Positions 24,901 to 36,900 of a stretch of DNA of 64,000 nt are shown here, in pieces. The DNA is from Brienomyrus brachyistius (taxonomy: Eukaryota > Chordata > Actinopteri > Osteoglossiformes > Mormyridae), in the NCBI RefSeq assembly GCF_023856365.1, contig NC_064553.1, positions 19,741,453 to 19,805,452 of the forward strand, given 5' to 3'. Under the pieces are notes generated by a model. The model searched no databases. It saw only the letters and a program-made list of their open reading frames with translations, and was not told the DNA's origin. The translations under genes and the position numbers were made by a program. How positions within the stretch are numbered: the first letter of the stretch is position 1; each line of letters begins with the position of its first letter.

Positions 24901-27900
24901 TATATATTCAAGTAAATAAATATACACAGACGTGGACAAATTTCTTGGTGCCCTTACAACTCATTGACACAATGTTTAATTTCTCTTGAAAAGTAGTTCA
25001 GCTAAAAGCAATTGTCAAATGTATACCTGCGTGCCTTTAGTATGTGATACAGTAAACAAATAAAATTGTGAAAAGAAATAATTTATTTATTTTACAAAGA
25101 TATGCTAAAATGGTATGGACACATTTGTTGGTACCCCTAAAGAGACTATTTATCCTTGCATTATAGTCAGGTTTCAAACAAAGTGTTTAACCTTAATTAG
25201 TATCACGGGTACCTTCAAGCTTTTCATTAGACATTCAGCCTATTTAAAGGGAAAGAACATGCTACTGTGTTTGGTATCATTGTGTGCACCATACTGAATA
25301 TGAACCAGAGAAAGCAAAGGTGAGAGCTGTTTGAGGAGCTCAGAAAGATGATTAAAGATAACCATGTTAAAGGTAAAGGCAGTAAGACCATTTCAAAGCA
25401 GCAGCTTGTTCCTATAACCACAGTTGCCAACATTTTTTTAAAAGTATAAGGTTCATAGGACTGTAGCCAACCTCCCAGGATATGGACACAAGAGGAAATG
25501 CAACCTCAAGTTGATCAGAAGGATAGTGTGGATGGTAGAAAAAGAGCCAAGGAAACCATCTTTTGATTACACCATCTGTCGCGTTTTGAACAATAATGGA
25601 AGAAGACCCAGGATGGCTCCACTATTGACAGAAAAAAACATAAAAAATGCCAGAGTGGAATTTGCCTAAATCCACGTTGACAAGCCCCAAAGTTTCTGGG
25701 AGAATGTCCTTTGGACTGATGAGGCAAAATTGGAGTTTTTCGCCAGTCACATCAGCTCTATGTTTACAGGAAAACAAAGCTTTTTAAAAAAAAGAGCACC
25801 ATACCTACTGTGAAACATGGAGCGGGTTTGGTTTTGTTTTGTGGCTGCTTTGCTGCATCTGGAACGGGGAACCTTGAATCTGTCTCAAGACTATTAAAGC
25901 ATCCTGGAGTGAAACATACTACCCAGTGTCAGAAAGCTCAGCCTCAGTTGCAGGACATGGGTCCTCCAACAGGATAATGACCCAAAACATACAGCTAAAA
26001 ACACTCCAGGGCCATGTTTTTCCTCAGCCATCCTTGAGCCCAGTTCTTAATCCCATTGAACATCGAACGAGATGCTGCCCTTCAAACCTGAGACAGCTTG
26101 AGCAGTTTGCTCAGGAGGAATGGGCCAAACTACCTGTTGGCAAATAGTCTCATTGTGAAGTACAGCGATTGTTTGTTGGCAGTGATTGCTGCAAAAGGTG
26201 GTGCCACAAAAATATTCAAATAAGGATACCATCTTTTTTTCCATGCCATTTTCATTTGTTCATTGATTCAGCAGTATATTTTGTGCAATTAAAAGCAAAG
26301 TCTGATTTATGTTAAATATAGAATAAACAGGATGCCATAAAACTTTCATCTGTTTCAAGTTATTCCAGAGAGAGTTTTTTCTTTTTCTTTTTTTGTGGAT
26401 CGGTACCAACAAATTTGTCCACGTGTGTGTACATTTAAATTTATTTTAAAAACAATAACTCACAAACTCTTCAGCATGCAAAAATCATACACATACTGTC
26501 AGAATCCCAAGATGCCAAACTTGACAGCACTAATAGTGATATCATTGTGTAACCAAGTGCTTGTGAGTAATTATGCGTGTGTAAAAACACCCCAAAATAA
26601 GCATCTGCAATCAAAATGCACTGCTTATGCACTGCTTATATCTAATTGTATTTGTCATACAATTTGATTTCTTTGCCCTATCTCACAGCTGATATGGAGT
26701 TCCACAGTTCGCTGAAACAGTCTGACAGCTCATTTCTTATAAACAAAACATCTGTTATAGCCTGTAATAGGGCTGTCACAATCATGAAATTTTAGTTGAC
26801 GATTAACTGTTATACAAATGATTGCCATTAATGATTTGTCTTTTTCTGTGCATTTTTAAGAAGTTGAACGCCTTGAGATAAACAGCTATTGTTGTCGCTG
26901 CTCATCATATCTCACCGTAACAAGATGCATAAACATGCACTCAGACACAAATGCAGGCACTATGCAGAACTTTCATAAAACATTAAACAAAGAATCCAAA
27001 ACTGTAAGATCTGGCTGATATTCTGGGCTGGTAGAAATCGGACTAGGCTGGTGGGGAAGCAGCAGTTTAAATGAGCCTTACAGTAAGTAGCGGGAAAAAA
27101 TACGGAATCGGGCGGGGTCATGAAAGTCTTGTGAAACACTTTGGTACAAATATGGCGCCGCCGTAAAATTTGGCATGAAGTGTACCCATGGACGAATTAT
27201 GGGTTGTGTGGGCCCCTGGGAAAAACGTTCGCGAGGGCCCGCCCCCCCCACCACCAGCACCACCACCACAACCACCACAATTCAAGGGCCCTTGGCAGCC
27301 AAACGCCCTCCCTATAGGGTCAGGGGCCCTTGTAGGCAGAGGATCAAAGAATGTAGGCCCTCTAAAATAGACAAATGAAAATACATTGTTGATAAGCGTT
27401 GCACCCCAAGGGTCCCTGGGCAGCGGCCCCGCTGGCCCTGTCCGTAATCCGTCCCTGAGTGTACCCATGCGCAGACATGTGAAGTACAAATAAGACAGGT
27501 GGTACGGTTTGATTCAGAATCGGAATGAGATGATTTCATTAAACAGGTGCCAGCGAAACATTACACGGTTATCATATATATGTAATAATTGTGACAGGCC
27601 TAGCCTGTAAATAACAAAACACAGCACTCTGTTTATCAGGAACTCATTTACTTGATGTTTTCACAGTATTTATTTTTTAAATGTTTGCATATGCCTTTTT
27701 GATGTCGAGCTTCGTCAAAATGGAATATTTTCAAAATTCCACAACTTCCCATGGAAAGTTTCTGGAAATTTTCCACCCCTTTGCAACCCTAGGTGTCAGT
27801 CCATTGCAGGACACACTTACTGTAAGCAATTTAGAGTGCCTGATCAGGAGGAAACCTGTGCAGCACAGGAGGAGCATGCATGTAAACTACAATCTCACCC

Positions 27901-30900
27901 AGTGTGGGGACAGGACTCTCTACTGAAGTGTTGATTATTCAGTTTTAGTGGGGTGTAACACTGATTAAAATAAGACTGACTGAAATACTGCATATTGCAT
28001 AGTATTGTTACATTTTTGATACATTTTTTTCCCATGGCAAAATTCCAAGCTGTTTTACTGTGTGTATGTGTTTCCTGCCAGCCAAATAATTTTCTGTGCC
28101 GTGTTGAAATACTAGTTGGTTGAACAAATCACTTTCAAGTTTTGTTTAAAGGTGGTTCTTGATATAACGTATTATTCTTAGGTCGTGTGATAAGGCATCA
28201 TAACAAATTGATGTTAACCTTTAGGCCACTTAAAAAAAAAAATTGGTTCTCGTCCCCGCCCGACCCGCCGAAATGCCTCCGACCCAAATTTTTTTTTATT
28301 TTTTATTTCGTAAAAATCGCATGGAAAATGCCCAAGAATGACGAAATTTGAATTTCCCGCGCATTCCACATCGACGATTGATCCACATTGTGTAATCCTA
28401 GTCTTGGAATGGTTTCATGAACCTAAATTTGTCTCTACCTGAGATGGGCTGGTGCAAAGATTTAAATCTGGGGAAGTGATGTGGTACATGTTCTTAAGTA
28501 CTTGTTTGTAGAGTTGCATTTCCTTGTTCAACCATTCAGGTTCCTGCATTTTGTAAATTCCTCGTGTTTTAACATGTTTTAATACACTTTCTTTCTAGAT
28601 ATACAGTGCTCAGCATAAATGAGTACACCCCACTACATTTGTCAGAAAACCTTTAGTTTCCTTTCAGAATCAACATTTTCTATGAGATACTATATTACAA
28701 AATACTCTCACAAATGTGGGCCATTGATTGCAAACAAGATTTGTTGATTTGCACACACAAAAAAGTGATTTTCCTAACAAATTCACTCAAGCCCATGTTG
28801 CAAAAATGAGTACACCCCAATTATAGTCTTAGGAGAAAAGCCACACTTAAGACTACAAAATTCTAATTAACAGGCATTCAACCACAGGTGAGTCTAATGA
28901 TTCATTTAAGAGGTGTCCAGCAGACAGGTGACTATAAAAGGGCATTACTTAACAAAGAAAAGCCCTTCCCATTTCATGCTGTCAGCAATGGCTCCACATG
29001 GAAGAGAAATGTCACAAAATCTGAGAAAGGCAATCATTTCTTTACACAAAAAAGGTGAGGGCTACAAGAAGATCAGCAAAGCTTTACCTATCAGTCAAAA
29101 TACTGTAGCAAAAGTGATCCAAAAATTTAAGAAAGATGGAAGTGCAACGATCTTACAGCGACGTCCAGGCCGTCCACGGAAGTTAACATCTCGAGAGGAG
29201 CGTCTGCTGATGAGAAGGGTTGAAGAAAATCGCCATGCAAGTTCACTGCAGTTAGCTAAAGTAGTAGAAAGCCAAACTGGAGTGACCGTTTCCCGTGACA
29301 CCATACGGCGCACACTGCAGAGGAATGGCATGCATGGGTATCGTCCACGAAGGAAGCCTCTCCTAAAGCCCATGCACAAAAAAGCACGCCTAGAATTTGC
29401 TAGGGCCCATGCGGAAAAAGATGAAGACTACTGGGACTCTATACTCTGGAGTGATGAGACAAAAATCCCTGTTTTTGGAACTACTTGTTTCAAAACTGTA
29501 TGGCGTCGTAAAGGTGAGGATTTCAAAGAGAAATGCATGGTGCCTACAGTGAAGCATGGTGGTGGCAGTGTCCTTATGTGGGGCTGCATGAGTGCTGCTG
29601 GTGTTGGGGAGCTGCATTTCATTGATGGTATCATGAACTCAACAATGTACTGCTCTATACTGAAGGAGAAGATGCTGCCATCTCTCCATGCACTTGGTCG
29701 TCGTGCACTTTTCCAACACGACAATGATCCAAAACACACATCTAAAGCTACTGTTGCATTTCTGAAGAAGAACAGGGTGAAGGTGATTGAATGGCCAAGT
29801 ATGTCTCCTGATCTGAACCCAATCGAACACCTGTGGGGAATTCTGAAGCGACAAGTTGAGCATCACTCTCCATCCAGCATCCAGGCTCTAAAACAGGTTA
29901 TTCTTGAAGGATGGAAAAAGATAGATGTTGCAATATGTCGCCAACTTGTTCATTCCATGCCTAGAAGACTTGGTGCTGTCCTTAAAAATCACGGCGGTCA
30001 TACAAAATACTAGATGTAGTACTTTTTGTTGCGGGGTGTATTCATTTTTGCTTCAACCAATTTGAGTAAAACTGAAGATTTTGTGATCTAAGTTATATTA
30101 TTAACCTTAATTTCATGTTATGGAGTTAAACAAGTGTTCAATAAAACTCAGCCTTGTGAAAATTTTGGAAGTTATTCTTTTGTTCATTGAGCTACTGATT
30201 ACATTCGTACTTTTCAAAGGGGGTGTACTCATTTATGCTGAGCACTGTATATTTTAAAATCTTGGTTGTTCATTTAGAATGGGAATGACAAACAGAATAT
30301 TGGTTTCAAATAGTATCATTTTTATATTCACGAATGAAACATCAGCATAAAGTATCCAAATCCATAGTTGGGAAGGCATTTATGAGACACATGGATCAAG
30401 GAATTTACATTCTTGTATTTTCTTACATTTAATGTATTTGAAACGCAACAAACGAAGAACTGAGGAGGCGTACTAAGTAGGTCTGCTCTCTTCGGTATGT
30501 ATTTTCAAATATGTATTTTCTTACATATTTGAAAGTCCAAACAGTCTTTTTTTACAAAATTTGTAAAAAAAAAAAATAATTAAAAAAAATACCTCCCACC
30601 CGACCCACCCCCTCCAAAAAAAAAGGATGAGAACCAATTTTTTTTTTTTGTTTAAGTGGCCTTATCTAGTGCAGTTTATCTGATCCTGGGTTATTAGGAT
30701 TTCAGACAGATCAAGTTAACACCCATCTGCTATTTTGCAATTTTAAAAAAGGACTTTCTCTCTTCTCTTATTGATGCAAATATTGGGAATCTTACTTTAT
30801 TTTACTGTACAGGTATGTGAATAAGTGAATTTTCATTGGCAAGACCTAAAAACCAATAAGGTGTAGGTGGCATGAGCTATGGACCCAGATGTGTGTAGAG

Positions 30901-33900
30901 CCCAGCTAATGCATTCTGTGGCAGCATGGAAGGGACAGCTTGCAGGGGATGGGTGGTGCTGGTGTTGTCTGTAGCCATTTATAGAATATGGGAAGTATTG
31001 TGTATCAGCCTTGATGAACAACATCTTAAAATAAACCTGGTTCCCATTGTTTCTACCTTTCCTTCCTAGGAAATGCAGAGCTCTCTTTCAGGATGAGGTT
31101 TAACGTAGTGGGTCTGCATTTGTGGAGTGTTGGTGTGAGTCATGCAATGGGATGAATGGCTTATGAAAATTGGCCTTTTCATATGTAAGTTGAATGAATG
31201 AGGTAGTCAATCAGTTATTTCTATTTACATATAAATACTTATGGCAGGTTGTGTGTTATGCATTTTACTGTGCAATGTTATTTAAATACTGTACTGTACA
31301 AAACTCTTTGGCAACCAAAGAAAATCGTCTAAATGATATTGATGTTGGTGTAAAACTGCTGTTTTGCCTGTCACTGTTTTATTTTAGCCATTTCAACATG
31401 CTAAAATCACCCCAATATTTGCAGCAACCATCTAATAAACACATGTATCTCTTGACTCGACCTGCACACCTCGTATAGCTAATGGATATCTCATTGATAT
31501 TTTAACTAATTCAATTAATTAAGTAAGCTGGTGGTGAAAATTAATAAATACATAGAATGGCTGAGGTGCCCTAGAAGAGTGGTTTGGGAACTGGAACAGT
31601 GTTCATCTAGCCATCTAAACAGATATCAATAAGTTTTTGGAGAACAGAAATGCTTTCAAACTTTAATTGTTACTCTCAGCTTGCATATGATCTAATGCTA
31701 AATTGTGTGCTTTTTGTTCTGAGCAAAAGTGCACGCACTACCCAAATAAATAGCTTTAAACATTTCATTTGACTGACTTTCGCACAATACTGTATATTTA
31801 CACCTCAGAAATGGTCCTTCCTGAAAACACAGGAAGTCCCTTATCAGTTAATGTTTTTAAAAGAATTGTCTCCAAATACAATGAGTCTTAAAAACAGCAG
31901 AATCAAGTGATTGCATCCTACATGATAATTGTATTCCCGGGACTTTGGTGAATACATATGGTTTTCGCACCAGTCTGTCGCCGCCTCAGATTTTTTGGTA
32001 TGTAAGACAATAACTTAACTATATAACTGATTATATATATAACTGATATAAATTTTTTTTTTACCCAGTTGTATGTGTGAGGAGCTTTTTTCACACTTTG
32101 GCGCATAGAGTGCTCCAAGATTACCAGAAAAATGGCTTTACTATGCACTCGGACACTAAGCTTACTGTAGCTGTCAGCTGTGTGTGTTCTTACCTGTTTG
32201 TGTCTAAAAAAGAGAGTGATTAGCCACGTTTAGCCATTCAAAATGTGAGTTCAGTCATTAGGAAACATAAAGTTGCTTGTTTGCCTATATTTTCTTTTTA
32301 TTTTGTGGGCAAAGAATTAATAGACTCTTAAGAGAAAGAGCCAAATAAGAGAAAATAATGTTCTCAATAGCTCTCCAATTGGGCTGGTGGCGTTATGTCA
32401 CTGCCGCATCACCAGCGGCACCATTTTAGGAGTGTAATGCAAACCAACAGTAATTCATCACCTTTGAAGAAACCAACAGGACGTGAAGAGGGAGAAGATG
32501 AAGCATTGTGAACTACCTAGTTTTTAGCATAAGTGCATTCACTTTCAAGTAGTTTAAAAACAAGCAAATGTTTACAGCACTGTATTTGTAATTTTAATAT
32601 TCAAAAAAGGGGCGGCATGGTGGTGCAGTGGTTAGCACTGTTGCCTCTGGGACCCGGGTTCGAGTTTCCGCCTGGGTCACGTGTGCGGAGTTTGCATGTT
32701 CTCCCCATGTCGTCGTGGGGTTTCCTCCGGGTTACTCCAGTTTCCCCCCCACAGTCTAAAAACATGCTGAGGCTAATTGGAGTTACTAAATTGCCCATAG
32801 GTGTGCATTTGTGAGTGAATGGTGTGTGAGTGTGCCCTGCGATGGGCTGGCCCCCCATCCTGGGTTGTTCCCTGCTTCGTGCCCATTGCTTCCGGGATAG
32901 GCTCCGGACCCCCCGTGACCCAGTAGGATAAGCGGTTTGGAAAATGGATGGATATTCAAAAAAGCTTGCAACAGAATCATTCCTGTATAAATACAGTTAG
33001 TTTGCTTGAAGTAATCAAGCTTACAGTGTTCATTTTGGATCTTTAAATACATAACGCAGCTGGGTAGCAGCCTGAACTTTTGATCCTTTGAGTCTTTTCC
33101 AAGCAGGAATGGAGAAGAAACGTATATCAGTTCTTTTTTTTCCTGAACGGTCATGTGATCAGTTGTGACGGTCTTTGACTAACAATAGTGAACAAAGCAG
33201 AGTTACTCCAAAAATGGCGACCGTAACAAACAAAACCCAAAATGCCTTGTACTGTGACATTATTGGCACGTGATCGATTGCTCAACAGATAGAGCATTGC
33301 ATTAACAACCCAGAGCTTGGGGGCTCAAAGTGTTGAAAACTTGTACCTCTTCCCTTTAATCCAGTTGTTCTCAAATTCGGTTCTCGGGACCCACTGCCCT
33401 GCTTGTTTTCCAGCTGTCCCTGCCCTACAAAGCACAGAATCTAGTCTGTAACTGCAAATGCTTATTGTTTTTGTAGTTACAGAAGTTGCTAGACTCAGAA
33501 GCCAAGGGCTGATCAACTAAATGCTAATAATTATTTAGTTTTGAAATTTGAAGAGTTTAAACTGCAACCTTACTGCTTGTAAAAGACACAAAGCAGTAGA
33601 AGAAGCACAGAAAAGTGGAAGGTGGCCTGAAAATGTTTATGAGTGTACGTAAATGTCCTGGGTATGACATTAAACTGCATCCGGCTCTGCAAGAGGTCCT
33701 CAAACTTGCAGGGATAAAATTTTGGGGGTTGGTGGAAGGATTGGCACTCCAGCCACCATAAAACAACTCACAACAGCTCAAAGTAAACAGGCATGATACC
33801 TGTCTGCTCTCCATGGGAGTAGCTCTGTTGCAGCCGTTCACAGGAAGACTGCACACACCATGAAGGGGGTGGGGGAAAGCCTTCGAGAGCTTCATCCCCG

Positions 33901-36900
33901 GACGAGTCGAAACCGTCGCAGAGAGCTAATAAAATCAGGCCTATTGGGGATCGGGGCTGGTGTGGTGCTGAGGCGTTGCCTGCTGCATGGCGGTAATTGG
34001 GTCCCAGTTTGAGGCAGCCCATCTCGGTAGGCGTATAGAACACATTGTCTCTCTGGCAAGATGATCTTTCTCTGCTGTTGTGAGAGCTTTGTAAACTCCA
34101 CATTTTAGTAGCAACACTCTCTGAGGTACACAGACCGGGGAGTGACCAGATCTCTGTATACCTCCTTTTGCTTTGGTCAGTCTGATGGCTGCCATACTCA
34201 GGGAGTAGCTGTTACTGTAGCAGATTTGCTCCTACCAGTGGTGCCTCATGTCACTCCTTTCAACAAGCATACTATGAGACTCAAAGGCACTCCATGGGTG
34301 TAGTATGAAATATGGTGGTAGTAGTGTCATGGCGTGGGCATGTATGGCTGCCACTGGAACTGGTTCCCTTGTATTTATTGATGATGTGCCTGCTGACAAA
34401 AGCAGCAGGATGAATTCTGAAGTGTTTCGGGCAATATTATCTGCTCATATTCAGCCAAATGCTTCAGAACTCATTGGACGGTGCTTCATAGTGCAGATGG
34501 ACAATGACCTGAAGCATACTGCGAAAGCAACCAAAGAGTTTTTTAAGGCAAAGAAGTGGAATATTATGCAATGGCCAAGTCAATCACCTGACCTGAATCC
34601 GATTGAGCATGTATTTCAATTGCTAAAGACAAAACTGAAGGGGAAATGCCCCAAGAACAAGCAGGAACAGAAGACAGTTGCAGTAGAGGCCTGGCAGAGC
34701 ATCACTAGGGATGTAACCCAGCGTTTGATGATGCCTGTGCATTCCGGACTTCAGGCTGTAATTGACTGCAAAGGATTTGCACCCAAGTATTAAAAAGTGA
34801 AAGTTTGATTTATGATTGTTAATTTGTCCCATTACTTTTGGTCCCTTAAAAAGTGGGTGGCAGGTATACAAACTGCTGTAATTCCTACACCGTTCACCTG
34901 ATTTGTATGTAAATACCCTCAAATTAAAGCTGAAAGTCTGCAGTTAAAGCACATCTTGTTCATTCCATTTCAAATCCATTGAGGTGGTGTATAGAGCCAA
35001 AAAGATTAGAATTGTGTCGATTTACCAATATTTATGGACCTGACTGTAGATGCCTGAACCACTTCAACTGGCTCCTTTCGATGCAGAGAAGCAGCAGCTG
35101 GACCCTGAAACCTTCCCAAATGTCAGAGCTTCTCATCCAAGAGGAAATTCATTTTTGCTACTTGTGTCCATGATCTCATTCTTTCGGTCACTACTCAAAG
35201 CTCATGACCATAAGTGAGGGTAGAAACACATTTGACTGGTAAATCTAAAGCTTTTCCTTCCAGCTCAGCTCCCTGTTTGCCACAACAAAATAGTCCGACG
35301 TCTGCATTACTGCCTGTCTGTAACTTGCTTCTTCCCTCACTTGTGAACAAGACCCGAGATACTTAAACCCGTCTGCTTGATGGAGAACCCCTCCCCCACC
35401 AGGAGAAGGAAATTCACCCTTTTCTGATCGAGAATAATAGCTTCAGACTTGTAGGTGTTAATCCTCATCCAGACATTCAGATGCGGAATACCCCAGGGCA
35501 TGCTGCTGGTTGCAACCACTAACAGTACCATATCATCTGCAAAAAGCAAAAACACAATCCTGAGCCCCCCAGATTGGACCCCCTCTGCCCCTTGATGGTA
35601 ATTATAAACTCTATCCACCGAATCTATTAACAGAATAGGTGATAAACGGCAGTCCTAGTGGAGTCCAACACCCATCGGGAAATCTGACTTGCTGCTGGTA
35701 ATGCAAACCTGACTCTTGCTCCACTTCTACAGGAATCTGATGGCTCGCAACAATGAACCCCATAGTTCTGAAGCACCCACTCAGGGAGATGATTGTATGC
35801 CTTTTCCAAGTCCACAAAATGCATGTAGACTAGTTGGGCAAATACTCATAAAACCTCCAGTATCCCTTTAAGGATAAAGAGCTGGTTCAGAATATGGAGA
35901 CCTGGACAGGACCTTACCCAGCACTGAAAGTAGTGTTATCCCCGTGTACTTACCATGATCGAGGTGATCACCCTTCCCATTCCAGATAGGGACAATAAGT
36001 CCCGTTTTCCAGTTAGTTAGGATGATGCCTATCTCCAAAATGGAAGCAAAGATTGCTTGCAATGCAGGGGGACAGCCTTTCCACCAGCCTGGAGAAGTTC
36101 ACGCTGGGTACCACAGATCCCTGCAGCCTTCCCTACCTCAGCTGGTGCACCACCTATGCAATCTAAGTAGCCACCCAATGGGTCACAACTGCAGTGTCAT
36201 CCATATGGACTGTTCCATCACCTGGCCTGACTATGACTCTCTGAGGAACAAATTCAAATATGCATAATGCTTCAGTTTCTCTGCAGGCAAGACATGGGTC
36301 ATTAGACCATAGATGGTGTGTCACTTGCTCAGAGATTCCTTGATCAAATGCCTCCTTATCTGCCCTCAAACCTCTTGCACCCATCCTTCTCAGTTCCCGA
36401 AGTTGCCAACAAGCCATACACTGCGACTCCTCTTGATAATATCTAGGGTGTCCTGTGAGATGAAATCTCACCAGCAACACCAGCACAATCCTCAGCAACC
36501 TTCAGGATCAGCCATCGCACCCAAGTCTGCAAGTTCCTTACACAAATTGTGTGCAAACTCATTAGAAACAGCTTCATCTTGGAGTCTGTTCAAGTCCAGC
36601 CTCATTCTCCTAGTAGATGGTAGCCTACTGGACCTTAGCTGAATATTCAGAGTACCAAACACTGTGGTCAGAAATCATAACCTGGGCACTTTTGTAGACC
36701 TTGTAGTTTTGTAGGAGCCTTTAGCATCTGCCCATGAGAATATGATCGATCTTCACTGCATCACAAGTATTGGTGTACCAAGTCCAGCGAGGTGGTTCAG
36801 GCCTTCGGAACCTGTATTCAGTGACCCACAGGCCCTGACCTTTTGCAAAGTCAAGGAACATGCAGCCACTTTACCCATGCTTGCCAGACCTGTGGGAACT

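Larger units (their letters stand above)
24557..27791. mobile_element. hAT-type element, outer layer of a transposon nest
   Basis: The inverted ends are tagggtttcaaaattctggg and the complement of gcaaccctaggt-side sequence (tagggttgcaaaggggtgga). They are flanked by 8-bp duplications ggtgtcgg (24549-24556) and ggtgtcag (27792-27799), one mismatch. After removing the two elements inserted in it, about 0.87 kb remains, so it is non-autonomous. Confidence 0.8.
28224..30661. mobile_element. TTA-flanked DNA element carrying a Tc1 insertion
   Basis: The ends ggccacttaaaaaaaaaaat-ggttctc and the complement of gagaacca-poly(T)-gtttaagtggcc are inverted. TTA flanks it at 28221-28223 and 30662-30664. 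A 3-bp TTA/TWA duplication fits PIF/Harbinger. Without the Tc1 it is about 0.8 kb and has no transposase, so it is non-autonomous. Confidence 0.7.

Noticed and set aside
27078..27539. Glycine/proline-rich frames on both strands
   Set aside because: They fall in a GC-rich hAT MITE with a CCACCA run; no domain and no conserved start.
32610..32690. tRNA-like A and B boxes
   Set aside because: They belong to the SINE head; there is no complete cloverleaf, anticodon arm or mature 3' end, so no functional tRNA gene is claimed.
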